A stretch of 18,172 nt of DNA from Pseudomonadota bacterium (GTDB taxonomy: Bacteria; Pseudomonadota; Alphaproteobacteria; Rhizobiales; Xanthobacteraceae): positions 1 to 18,172 of the forward strand of contig JAEYRD010000089.1 of the NCBI GenBank assembly GCA_023435725.1, written 5' to 3'. Below are positions 6,492 to 15,960 of the stretch, piece by piece; within the stretch, counting starts at the first letter, position 1, and each line of letters opens with the position of its first letter. The notes beneath the pieces are model-generated. The model ran no database searches. It had not been told where the DNA came from and saw nothing but the letters and a program-made list of their open reading frames with translations. The translations under genes were made by a program, and so were the position numbers.

Positions 6492-6526
6492 CGCGCAATT
6501 GCGCATCTGAGAATCCATAGCCACGA
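6456..6526. repeat. Palindromic repeat overlapping the 3' end of a CDS
   Basis: Begins CGTCATTCCGGGGCGC, contains a small hairpin CGCCGC-AAA-GCGGCG (6469-6483) and a perfect 12-bp palindrome GCGCAATTGCGC (6493-6504), and ends GAATCCATAGCC. The CGTCATTCCGGGGCG start and AATCCATA end are the features I recall from dispersed Bradyrhizobium repeats and are similar to the element at 1-99. It lies between the convergent 142-aa gene and uvrB and overlaps the former. Confidence 0.65.
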
Positions 6527-6550
6527 CTGGCACGAATGATACTGCGCCGC

Positions 6551-9505
<2,955 letters not shown>

Positions 9506-9526
9506 GGGGCGAATATGGGACGAGTC

Positions 9527-9591
9527 CGCCCTTCAGAAAAGGGCGAAGACCCCTCCGCATGCAGCCTGCTGACAGCAGGTTGGCAGCAGGC
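9527..9591 (-). promoter_or_regulatory. uvrB leader with alternative hairpins
   Basis: Reading toward uvrB, the leader has three CCTGCTG/CAGCAGG blocks. CAGCAGGC at 9584-9591 can pair with GCCTGCTG at 9564-9571 (8 bp), or the block at 9574-9579 can pair with 9565-9570 (6 bp, 3-nt loop); both cannot form at once. Nearer the start, CGCCCTT-N5-AAGGGCG at 9527-9545 makes a 7-bp hairpin about 22 nt from the ATG. No alphaproteobacterial LexA box (GTTC-N7-GTTC) is visible. Confidence 0.35.
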
Positions 9592-9598
9592 CTCCCGC

Positions 9599-9829
9599 TC
9601 ATGCCGCCGGCAGCGGGCCCTCATCGTCCCCGTGCGCCCGATGCGTCTCGAGGATGTCGAGATGGATGCTGCCGCAACCTGTGCAGCGCATGGTCCAATA
9701 CTCGCATCCGGCGCGGCCGCCGATCACACGGAGTACCGTGAGATCGCCGTCGCATTCCGGGCATTTCGACAGCACGTTGCGGGCGTAGATCCGAGATCGC
9801 GGAGCATCTTCAGTTTCGACGACTGACAC
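9599..9829 (-). CDS. 76-aa zinc-ribbon-like protein
   Basis: A short soluble protein with two CxxC knuckles: CPEC at residues 23-26 and CTGC at 49-52, separated by a strand-rich stretch (DLTVLRVIGGRAGCEYWTMR), the layout of a zinc ribbon. It ends in a histidine- and acid-containing tail (HRAHGDDEGPLPAA). The start is the GTG at 9829, with AGGGGG about 8 nt upstream; the open frame continues upstream but in an arginine-rich shadow. It sits 93 bp ahead of uvrB on the same strand and 53 bp after the 74-aa protein gene, so the three may be one transcript. Zinc binding is inferred; no partner or substrate known. Confidence 0.72.
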   Translation of the reverse strand: MSVVETEDAPRSRIYARNVLSKCPECDGDLTVLRVIGGRAGCEYWTMRCTGCGSIHLDILETHRAHGDDEGPLPAA

Positions 9830-9882
9830 GACCGGTCCCCCTTTACCCCGCGCTGTCCCTGGCTCGCTTGCAGATTTTCCGC

Positions 9883-10107
9883 TTATTCGTCGTCGCTGTC
9901 GAACCGCCGGCGGAAGCGATCGATGTGGTGCTTGGCATCGGCGATCGCGGCATCGCTGTCGGGCCAGGCGAAACCGACTTCCATGGCCGGAAACAGCACG
10001 CCGTCGATGGCAACCGGGCTGAAATCGGCGCGCCGGATACGGGCGTGCCAAAGTCCTTTGCCAGCTTCGAAGGATTCGATGTCAAAGCCGTCGTAGAGGG
10101 TCGTCAT
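9883..10107 (-). CDS. Hypothetical 74-aa protein
   Basis: A small acidic-to-mixed soluble protein beginning MTTLYDGFDIESFEAGKG, with alternating strands (LWHARIRR, VGFAW) and a C-terminal helix (AIADAKHHIDRFRRRF) ending DSDDE. The ATG at 10107 has GGGGA 6 nt upstream. The strand-strand-strand-helix pattern and the tryptophans resemble small single-domain proteins often seen beside housekeeping genes in this group, but I do not recognise the family. Upstream on the same strand are a 9-bp direct repeat (CTCCAACAA at 10126-10134 and 10140-10148) and the CRP-type palindrome at 10180. Confidence 0.7.
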   Translation of the reverse strand: MTTLYDGFDIESFEAGKGLWHARIRRADFSPVAIDGVLFPAMEVGFAWPDSDAAIADAKHHIDRFRRRFDSDDE

Positions 10108-10179
10108 TGGTGTCCCCAAGGTGTCTTGTTGGAGAGGTGTTGTTGGAGGGTCAGGAGACCACGTTTGCGGATTTCCGGA

Positions 10180-10195
10180 TGTGAAGCGGTTCACA
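10180..10195 (-). promoter_or_regulatory. Perfect CRP-type palindrome TGTGA-N6-TCACA
   Basis: TGTGAAGCGGTTCACA is a perfect inverted repeat (6-bp arms, 4-nt centre) and matches the CRP consensus TGTGA-N6-TCACA exactly. Its centre is about 80 nt upstream of the ATG of the 74-aa protein gene and 37 bp past the LysR stop. It could also be a short hairpin at the LysR 3' end. Confidence 0.4.
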
Positions 10196-10224
10196 AGCGG
10201 CGGGGCTTTTTTGCCCGCGCGGTT

Positions 10225-11142
10225 TCAGTTCCGCGCTGCAGTGCGGCCGGTCCGCCTCACCGGGCGGGCTGCAGGCTCGGAGGCCGCGCGCATGATCCAG
10301 CGACGGAACGCGGCGAAATCGCGCTGCTCGGTCTGGAAGCTGCGATAGAGCAGGTACCAGCGCATGCCCTTGGGTACCGAAAGGTCGAACGGGGCGACCA
10401 GCCGGCCGGCTGCGAGGTCGTCGTCGATATAGGGCCGGATGCCCATGGCGATACCGAGCCCGTCGGCGGCGGCCTGGAGCGCCTGGCCGTAGAATTGGAA
10501 CTCCGGCCCGCGGGCGTTGATGCGGGGGACGCTCGCGGCCTTGAGCCAGATCGGCCAGTCCTCCGGTGAATGCGCGACGCGGATCAGGCTCGGTCCCCTG
10601 AGATCGGCCGGGCGCTTCAGGCCGGCGGCGAGGCGGGGCACGCAGACCGGCGTGAGATCGCCGGCGAACAAGGGTTCGGCGACGAGCCCCGGCCAGTCGC
10701 CGGTGCCGAGCTTGATGCCGCAGCTCCAGTCCTCGCCGAACGGCACCGCCGCGCCGCCGGTGGTGAAGCGCACCTCGATGTCGGGCTCCTCGCCGCGAAA
10801 TTCCGACAGGCGCGGGATCAGCCAGCGCATCGCAAAGGTGTGGCCGACGCCGATGGTGAGCACGCGGACGCTTGAGGGCGCCGTCACCTGCGCGGTGAGG
10901 CTGGCCAGCGCATCGAAGATCGGCGTCAGCCCGCTTTGATAGGCGCGGCCGGCCTGCGTCAGCACAAGCTTGTTGGCCTTGCGTTCGAACAGCGCGACGC
11001 CGAGCCGCTCTTCGAGCAGATGCACCATGCGGCTGACCGCGGCCGCCGACACGCTCAGCTCGACGCCGGCCGCGGCAAAGCTGCCGGTCCGCGCCGCCGC
11101 CTCGAATGCCTTGATGCCGTTGAGAAACAGCAGCCGCCGCAA
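10225..11142 (-). CDS. LysR-type transcriptional regulator, GcvA-like
   Basis: A 305-aa LysR-family regulator. The N-terminal winged helix-turn-helix (about residues 8-67) reads LNGIKAFEAAARTGSFAAAG ... then SRMVHLLEERLGVALFER, closest to the GcvA/AmpR-type subgroup that begins MRRLPPLNALRAFEAAAR. The ligand-binding domain (about 90-290) follows. The start is the TTG at 11142: GAGGG lies about 9 nt upstream and this gives the MRRL start typical of the subgroup. The open frame runs far upstream through a repeat and the permease gene, which is not coding. It is divergent from the TauE-like permease, so it likely controls it, with the effector unknown. Confidence 0.92.
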   Translation of the reverse strand: MRRLLFLNGIKAFEAAARTGSFAAAGVELSVSAAAVSRMVHLLEERLGVALFERKANKLVLTQAGRAYQSGLTPIFDALASLTAQVTAPSSVRVLTIGVGHTFAMRWLIPRLSEFRGEEPDIEVRFTTGGAAVPFGEDWSCGIKLGTGDWPGLVAEPLFAGDLTPVCVPRLAAGLKRPADLRGPSLIRVAHSPEDWPIWLKAASVPRINARGPEFQFYGQALQAAADGLGIAMGIRPYIDDDLAAGRLVAPFDLSVPKGMRWYLLYRSFQTEQRDFAAFRRWIMRAASEPAARPVRRTGRTAARN

Positions 11143-11224
11143 ATGACCGACCCTCAGGAAAGCTGATGCCAGGCCAAGATAACTCAGTTTGCGAAGGCAG
11201 GGCAAGCGAGGCACGCTCTCTTTC

Positions 11225-11359
11225 GCCTCTCCCCGCGCGCGGGGAGAGGCCGACACGCGAAGCGTGGCGGGTGAGGGGAAGCCTCCGCGAGTCCGACTGC
11301 TACTTCCCTTGCGGAGGCTCCCCCTCACCCCAACCCTCTCCCCGCAAGCGGGGCGAGGG
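11225..11359. repeat. Three-stem palindromic repeat between lysR and permease
   Basis: Positions 11225-11250 are a perfect 26-bp palindrome centred on CGCG (GCCTCTCCCCGCG arm). Positions 11334-11359 form a second hairpin of the same kind (CCCTCTCCCCGC-AA-GCGGGGCGAGGG, one mismatch). Between them GTGAGGGGAAGCCTCCGC (11271-11288) pairs with 11311-11328 with one mismatch. The whole folds like a cloverleaf. It occupies half of the 267-bp divergent intergenic region. The CTCTCCCCGC / GGTGAGGGG modules are, from memory, recurrent in many proteobacterial genomes. Confidence 0.8.
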
Positions 11360-11409
11360 AGTGCGGGCAGTTCGCGTTCCTCACGTGCCCACCACAGGAG
11401 AATCCCTTC

Positions 11410-12189
11410 GTGACGCCCATCGTGATCGTTGCCCTTGGATTGCTGATGGTCGGCACCGCGTTCCTGTCGGGACTGTTCGGAATGGCGGGCGGGCTGGTCC
11501 TGATCGGCGTGCTGCTGGCGCTGATGCCGCTGCCGACCGCAATGGTGCTGCATGCGATCACGCAGATGGCCTCGAACGGCTGGCGCGCGCTGCTGTGGCG
11601 GGCGCATATCCGCTGGCGGCCGGTCGCGGTCTATCTGATCGGCTGCGCCGTCGCGCTGGCGGCATGGTCGATCACCCGCTACGTGCCGGACAAGCCGGTT
11701 GCGCTTCTGCTGCTCGGCATCACGCCGTTCATGGCGCGGCTGCTGCCTGCCAATATCAAGCCCAACCCCGACAGCATCTGGCAGGGCAGCGTCTACGGTT
11801 CGATCTGCATGGGACTGATGCTGATGACCGGCGTGTCTGGGCCGCTGCTCGACATCTTCTTCCTCGGCGGCGATTTCGGTCGGCGCGAGAAGGTGGCGAC
11901 GAAAGCGATGTGCCAGCTTGTCAGCCACTTCACCAAGCTGGTCTATTTCGGCGGCGTGATCGACCAGGCGGCGACGCTCGATCCCGTGCTCGCCGGTGTC
12001 GCGATCTTCGCCTCCATGTTCGGCACCACGCTGGCGCGGCGCATTCTCGAAGCGATGACCGATCAGCAATTCCTGGCCTGGTCGAACAAGCTGATCACCA
12101 CCATTGCCTGCTACTACATCGGCTATGGAGGCTGGCTCCTGCTCGGCACGCAGGTCGCGGCGGCCTTCGACAAGGGAGGTTTGCAATGA
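11410..12189 (+). CDS. TauE/SafE-family membrane permease
   Basis: A 259-aa inner-membrane protein of the sulfite exporter TauE/SafE family, thought to move sulfite, sulfoacetate or related organosulfur anions. Seven to eight hydrophobic spans are visible (about 3-20, 22-42, 70-90, 95-112, 126-150, 190-205, 226-247). The glycine pattern SGLFGMAGG at residues 20-28 and the matching half-repeat around 145 (MTGVSGPLLDIFFLGG) fit the family's two-repeat build. The GTG at 11410 has AGGAGA 9 nt upstream. Its TGA overlaps the ATG of the next gene as ATGA. Control by the divergent LysR protein is likely. Substrate is unknown. Confidence 0.9.
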   Translation: MTPIVIVALGLLMVGTAFLSGLFGMAGGLVLIGVLLALMPLPTAMVLHAITQMASNGWRALLWRAHIRWRPVAVYLIGCAVALAAWSITRYVPDKPVALLLLGITPFMARLLPANIKPNPDSIWQGSVYGSICMGLMLMTGVSGPLLDIFFLGGDFGRREKVATKAMCQLVSHFTKLVYFGGVIDQAATLDPVLAGVAIFASMFGTTLARRILEAMTDQQFLAWSNKLITTIACYYIGYGGWLLLGTQVAAAFDKGGLQ

Positions 12190-12416
12190 GCGAGATCGCC
12201 GATCCGCTGGTGCTGGACTTCGTCGAATGGGTCGCGCGCGAGCCGCGCGCCTATGCCGAGGTGATCTCGACCTGGAAGACCTCGTGCCCGCGCCTCACCA
12301 TCTGGGAAGATGCCGCCGATCGCGGCTACGTCGCCCGCGAGACACTGCCCGGCCTTGGGCTGATCATCGCGGTGACGGAGGACGGCGAGAGGTTTTTACG
12401 GACGCACGGGCGATGA
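12186..12416 (+). CDS. 76-aa protein coupled to the permease
   Basis: A small soluble protein starting MSEIADPLVLDFVEWVAREP and continuing with YAEVISTWKTSCPRLTIWEDAADRGYV and LGLIIAVTEDGERFL. The helix-helix-strand-strand order and the terminal 'VTEDGERFL' hairpin look like a winged helix of the kind whose wing ends TxxGxxFL, so DNA or partner binding is possible, but it is not diagnostic. The ATG overlaps the permease stop (ATGA), so translation is coupled. It ends 6 bp before the convergent Sco1 gene stop. No signal or span. I do not know a named family. Confidence 0.8.
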   Translation: MSEIADPLVLDFVEWVAREPRAYAEVISTWKTSCPRLTIWEDAADRGYVARETLPGLGLIIAVTEDGERFLRTHGR

Positions 12417-12422
12417 TACTTC

Positions 12423-13037
12423 TCAACGCGTGGGCTTGGTCAACCGTGGCCGGATGATCTCGACCATGCGCTCGGCTGAGGTGCCCGGCGGGAAGAAGCC
12501 GAGATATTTGCCGTCACGGTCCATCAGGTAAATGTAGGCGGTGTGGTCGATCGTGTAGTCGTCGGCCTCCTTGCCCAGAGCAACCTTCGCGTAATAGACC
12601 TTGTAGGCATCTGCCGCTTTGCGGATCGCATCGTCGCTGCCCGTCAGTCCGATCAGGCGCGGATGGAACAGCGGGACGTATTCGGCGAGATGCTCCGCCG
12701 TGTCGCGTGCGGGATCGAGCGTGATGAAGATCGGCTGCACCTCGTCGCCATCCGGTCCCAGCAATTCCAGCGCCTGCCCGATTGCCATCAAATCGGTCGG
12801 GCAGACGTCGGGACAATAGGTGAAGCCGAAATAGACCAGCATCAGATGCCCGCGGAAATCCCGGTCGGTGCGCGTCTTTCCGGTGTGGTCGACGAGCACG
12901 ATCGGTCCGCCGATGGGCTCCCGATTCCACATCAGGATGTCCATGGTCTCGGCAGCCGAACGCGCAACCGCCTCGCCTGCGCAGGCCGGCGCGAGCGCCA
13001 GCCACAGGCCCAGCCAGCAGGCTACGCGCAAGGTCAT
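12423..13037 (-). CDS. Sco1/SenC-family copper chaperone/thioredoxin-fold protein
   Basis: A 204-aa periplasmic protein. Residues 1-20 form a signal peptide (LGLWLALAPACA, cut before GEAVA). The thioredoxin-like fold carries the Sco copper motif CPDVCP with Cys75 and Cys79, preceded by YFGFTY, and the third ligand His165 in DHTAYIYLMD. FITLDPARDT at 104-113 is also typical of Sco proteins. Sco proteins deliver copper to, or reduce the cysteines of, the CuA site of cytochrome c oxidase, or serve in copper and redox handling. No oxidase gene is near. Its ATG overlaps the stop of the upstream MBL gene (ATGA), so the two are coupled. Confidence 0.93.
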   Translation of the reverse strand: MTLRVACWLGLWLALAPACAGEAVARSAAETMDILMWNREPIGGPIVLVDHTGKTRTDRDFRGHLMLVYFGFTYCPDVCPTDLMAIGQALELLGPDGDEVQPIFITLDPARDTAEHLAEYVPLFHPRLIGLTGSDDAIRKAADAYKVYYAKVALGKEADDYTIDHTAYIYLMDRDGKYLGFFPPGTSAERMVEIIRPRLTKPTR

Positions 13038-14146
13038 AGGCCGAAAGTGAGGCGACTGCCGGTCGTCGTCACCACCACCTTGCCGTCCATCTGCGCATTG
13101 GCCTCCTGCACGAAGTTGAGCCCACTGCAATGCATCGGCACGACGACGTCGGGGTTGAGCGCCTTGATCTCGCTCACGACATGCGCCAGGTAGTCCTTCG
13201 GCGCTGGCCCGAGATGGAAGCCGCCGACGATGGCATGCACTTTCTGGATGCCCGAAACCTCCTGCGCCTGCTTCACCGAATTGACGATGCCGACATGGCC
13301 GCAGGATGAGATCACGACCAAACCGAGATCCCGGACATTGAAGCAGGTCGCATGCTCGTGGATATGTTCGTCGGGCACGATCTTGCCGTCCATCTCAGCT
13401 GAAAGGTAATGTCCGACGTTGCAGCCAAGCCCGTCCTTGATGCCGAATTCAACCAGCGTATTCGGCAGCACGCGTTCCGAGCTACGGCGGGTGATCTTGC
13501 CTGTCGTGAAGGCGTGGCCCGCGATCACCGTCGGTGTCTCGCAGAGCACGGTCGTCACCTTCTGAGCGGCAAGCTGGCGGCGGTCCAGCGTTCCGAAATC
13601 GGCGAACTGGCCTTGCGTCGGCGTCGGGTTGACGCGATGGCAGAAATTGTCCTCGCCGCCGGCGTACAGCTTGACGTCGGAGGGAAGCTTGTCGCGGAAC
13701 TTGTCGAGGAATCCGCTGAGCCCGCCGAAGTGGTCGTAATGGCCGTGGCTGACGATCAGCGCGTCGAGCTTGCTGGGATCGACGCCGATCAGCGCCATGT
13801 TGTTGAGCAGCACCTCGGGCGTATAGCCATAGTCCAGCATCAGCGTGCGTTGGTTGCCCCCGCCCTGCGACTCCAGCCACAGCGACAGGCCCCATTCGTT
13901 GTGCAGCGACTTACGGAAATCGGCCGCGCGCGCCGCAGGCGCGATGGAGACGCCATTGATCTGCTTCGGTCGAAAGAACAGATCGTAGCTGGAATCGACC
14001 AGCACCCGCATCGATAATTTGTCGACTGTCGGCACCGCGATCGGAGCTGCACTCGCAATCTCAACGCAAGTGAAGGCGTTAGTCGCGGCCGCGCCGGCCA
14101 GCGCCGCCGAGCCCAGAAGAAAGTCGCGTCGTCCAATGCTGCTCAT
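13034..14146 (-). CDS. Tat-exported MBL-fold metallohydrolase
   Basis: A 370-aa metallo-beta-lactamase-fold protein. Residues 1-23 carry a twin-arginine signal (SSIGRRDFLLGSAALAG), so it is exported folded, with metal already in place. The metal motif HGHYDH has His134, His136, Asp138 and His139; later ligands are probably in SSCGHVG (His284) and GGFHLG (His311), and the end has VVPMHCSG. These match the COG1237 group of MBL proteins (relatives of the dihydropterin-ribofuranosyl-aminobenzene-phosphate synthases), not the beta-lactamases proper. The ATG at 14146 has GGAGGAG about 7 nt upstream. Its TGA overlaps the Sco1 start. Substrate unknown. Confidence 0.9.
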   Translation of the reverse strand: MSSIGRRDFLLGSAALAGAAATNAFTCVEIASAAPIAVPTVDKLSMRVLVDSSYDLFFRPKQINGVSIAPAARAADFRKSLHNEWGLSLWLESQGGGNQRTLMLDYGYTPEVLLNNMALIGVDPSKLDALIVSHGHYDHFGGLSGFLDKFRDKLPSDVKLYAGGEDNFCHRVNPTPTQGQFADFGTLDRRQLAAQKVTTVLCETPTVIAGHAFTTGKITRRSSERVLPNTLVEFGIKDGLGCNVGHYLSAEMDGKIVPDEHIHEHATCFNVRDLGLVVISSCGHVGIVNSVKQAQEVSGIQKVHAIVGGFHLGPAPKDYLAHVVSEIKALNPDVVVPMHCSGLNFVQEANAQMDGKVVVTTTGSRLTFGL

Positions 14147-14279
14147 CAAAAACTCCTCCGCGATATATTTTTAGTTCTCGAAAATGACGCGAGCTTAGGT
14201 CCGATATGCGACAGGCACAACGTGCGAGGCGGATTGCTGCTGGAAATTTTCATATCACCGCGGCGTGAGGCCGATCCGA

Positions 14280-14307
14280 TTGACAGGCGCACCCAACGGT
14301 GCAATGT
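14280..14307 (+). promoter_or_regulatory. Candidate promoter for the yfcG-like gene
   Basis: A perfect -35, TTGACA at 14280-14285, is followed after 16 nt by AATGTT at 14302-14307, a weak -10. It points toward the GST gene at 14359. The -10 match is poor, so confidence is low. Confidence 0.3.
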
Positions 14308-14358
14308 TCATGCAGGTGCATCTTCTTGTGCCGCCGCCTGAAGCCGGAAAACACAGCC

Positions 14359-15066
14359 ATGATCGACCTGTATTACTGGTCCACGCCGAACGGCCACAAG
14401 GTCACGATGTTCCTTGAAGAGACCGGGCTCGAATACAAGGTCATCCCGGTCAACATCGGCAAGGGCGAGCAATTCAAGCCGGAATTCCTGGCCGTCGCGC
14501 CGAACAACCGCATTCCCGCGATCGTCGACCACGCGCCGAAGGGCGGCACCAAGCCGCTGTCGATTTTCGAATCCGGCGCCATCCTGCTCTATCTCGCCGA
14601 GAAGACCGGCCAGTTTCTCCCGACCGATCTCTACGCGCATTACGACGTCATCCAGTGGACGTTCTGGCAGATGGGTGGTCTCGGCCCGATGGCCGGCCAG
14701 AACCATCACTTCCGCAACTACGCGCAGGAGAAGATCCCTTACGCGATCGACCGCTATGTCAACGAGACCAACCGTCTTTACGGCGTGCTGAACAAGCGCC
14801 TCGTCGATCGTGAATTCGTCGCCGGCGACTACTCGATCGCGGACATGGCCTCCTATCCCTGGGTGGTCGGTTATGCGAACCAGGGTCAGAACATCGACGA
14901 CTTCCCGCATCTGAAGCGCTGGCTCGAAGCCATCCGCGTCCGTCCCGCCACCGAACGTGCCTATGCACTGGCCAAAGAGGTCAATCCGAACTTCGGCAAG
15001 CCCGCGATCCGCACCGACGAGGAGCGCAAGATCCTGTTCGGGCAAACGGCGTCGGTGGTGAGGTAG
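14359..15066 (+). CDS. yfcG: Nu-class glutathione S-transferase, YfcG-like
   Basis: A 235-aa GST-fold protein close to E. coli YfcG, a disulfide-bond oxidoreductase that uses bound glutathione and no catalytic cysteine. The start MIDLYYWSTPNGHKVTMFLE, the stretch PNNRIPAIVDH and the glutathione-binding ESGAILLYLAEKTG all match YfcG as I recall it. Thr9 and Asn11, which lie near the glutathione in YfcG, are present. The helical domain has GGLGPMAGQNHHF and ADMASYPWV. Length is about normal for the family. The ATG at 14359 fits the family; the ribosome site is weak (GGA). It precedes the LigE-like gene on the same strand. Role: thiol-disulfide exchange in the cytosol. Confidence 0.93.
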   Translation: MIDLYYWSTPNGHKVTMFLEETGLEYKVIPVNIGKGEQFKPEFLAVAPNNRIPAIVDHAPKGGTKPLSIFESGAILLYLAEKTGQFLPTDLYAHYDVIQWTFWQMGGLGPMAGQNHHFRNYAQEKIPYAIDRYVNETNRLYGVLNKRLVDREFVAGDYSIADMASYPWVVGYANQGQNIDDFPHLKRWLEAIRVRPATERAYALAKEVNPNFGKPAIRTDEERKILFGQTASVVR

Positions 15067-15081
15067 GACACGCCTCCACAT

Positions 15082-15161
15082 CGTCATTGCGAGCGCCAGC
15101 GAAGCAATCCAGAATGTCTCGCGGCGGCAGACTGGATTGCTTCGCTGCGCTCGCAATGACG
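15082..15161. repeat. Palindromic repeat, CGTCATTGCGAGC type
   Basis: The left arm (15082-15112) begins CGTCATTGCGAGCGCC and ends AGCAATCCAG; the right arm (15132-15161) is its reverse complement except for one missing base. The spacer is 19 nt. It starts 16 bp after the yfcG stop and ends 10 bp before the ATG of the next GST gene, so it forms almost the whole intergenic stretch. Modules of this type are, from memory, widespread in Bradyrhizobium and other bacteria. Confidence 0.85.
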
Positions 15162-15171
15162 GAACCTCGCT

Positions 15172-15870
15172 ATGTCACTCAAACTTTTCGAACTCGTCGG
15201 CACCGACGCTTCGCGCCCTTTCAGCCCGTATTGCTGGCGCACGCGAATGGCGCTTGCACACAAGGGGCTGTCTGCGGAAACGATGCCCTGGCGCTTCACC
15301 GAGAAGAGCGCGATCGCACCGCACGGCTCGGAGAAGGTCCCGGTGCTGCTGCATCACGACAGGCCGGTGGTCGATTCCTGGACGATCGCGAATTATCTCG
15401 AAGACAATTTTCCGGATAGCCCGTCACTGTTCGGCGGCGAGGGCGGCCGCGCCATGGCGCGCATGCTCAACGCATGGGGCGACATCGCCATCGTCGGCGG
15501 CATCTTTCCGCTGATCATCGCCGACATCCCGAAGAATCTGGCCGAAGTCGATGCCGCCTATTTCCGCAAGTCGCGCGAGGCGCGCTTTGGCGGCAAGACT
15601 CTGGAAGAGATCATGGCCAGCCGCGACACCGGCGTGGTCGCCTTCCGCAAGTCGCTGGAGGTGATGCGGCAGACCTTCAAGAAGCAGCCCTTCATTGGCG
15701 GCAACGCGCCGAATTATGCCGACTACATCGTGTTCGGTGGTTTTCAGTGGGCGCGCGCGGTCAGTCCGTTCAAGCTGCTGGAGAGCGATGATCTCGTCTA
15801 CGCGTGGCGGGAGAGACTGCTGGACGCCTTTGACGGCATGGCGCGGAAGTCGCCGGGGCATCCAGTCTAA
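15172..15870 (+). CDS. GST-family protein, LigE-like beta-etherase relative
   Basis: A 232-aa GST-fold protein that resembles the LigE type of glutathione-dependent beta-aryl etherases: SPYCWRTRMALAHKG near residue 18, EKVPVLLHHDRPVVDSW, then the helical domain with FIGGNAPNYADY and LLDAFDGMARKSPGHPV. The family cleaves ether bonds of lignin-type dimers or acts on related aromatics with glutathione; many homologues have unknown substrates, so lignin breakdown should not be assumed. The ATG at 15172 follows the repeat, with a GGAACC about 8 nt upstream as a weak ribosome site. It is probably co-transcribed with yfcG through the repeat, or driven from within it. Confidence 0.88.
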   Translation: MSLKLFELVGTDASRPFSPYCWRTRMALAHKGLSAETMPWRFTEKSAIAPHGSEKVPVLLHHDRPVVDSWTIANYLEDNFPDSPSLFGGEGGRAMARMLNAWGDIAIVGGIFPLIIADIPKNLAEVDAAYFRKSREARFGGKTLEEIMASRDTGVVAFRKSLEVMRQTFKKQPFIGGNAPNYADYIVFGGFQWARAVSPFKLLESDDLVYAWRERLLDAFDGMARKSPGHPV

Positions 15871-15875
15871 GCTTC

Positions 15876-15960
15876 GTAGCCCGGATGGAGCGCAAGCGAA
15901 ATCCGGGATTCGCGCCCGCAGGACAATTCCCGGATTACGCTTGCGCTCCATCCGGGCTAC
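15876..15960. repeat. Palindromic repeat, GTAGCCCGGATGGAGCGC type
   Basis: Two 32-bp arms (15876-15907 and 15929-15960) are reverse complements with one mismatch; each begins GTAGCCCGGATGGAGCGC from its outer end. The spacer is 21 nt. It begins 6 bp past the stop of the LigE-like gene and its right arm contains the stop codon of the convergent CWC gene. A 32-bp stem here may end transcription from both sides. A very common intergenic repeat in Bradyrhizobium as I recall. Confidence 0.9.

Noticed and set aside
10197..10222. GC hairpin with T6 loop after the LysR stop as an intrinsic terminator
   Set aside because: The T6 is in the loop, not after the stem, and no U-run follows on the minus strand; stem is also bulged.
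9506..10224. LexA (SOS) box upstream of uvrB or of the run
   Set aside because: No GTTC-N7-GTTC or close match could be found in the leader or the upstream gap.
11143..12186. Extension of the LysR frame to a 653-aa protein
   Set aside because: The added part translates the palindromic repeat and the antisense of the permease; the LysR domain begins at the TTG at 11142.
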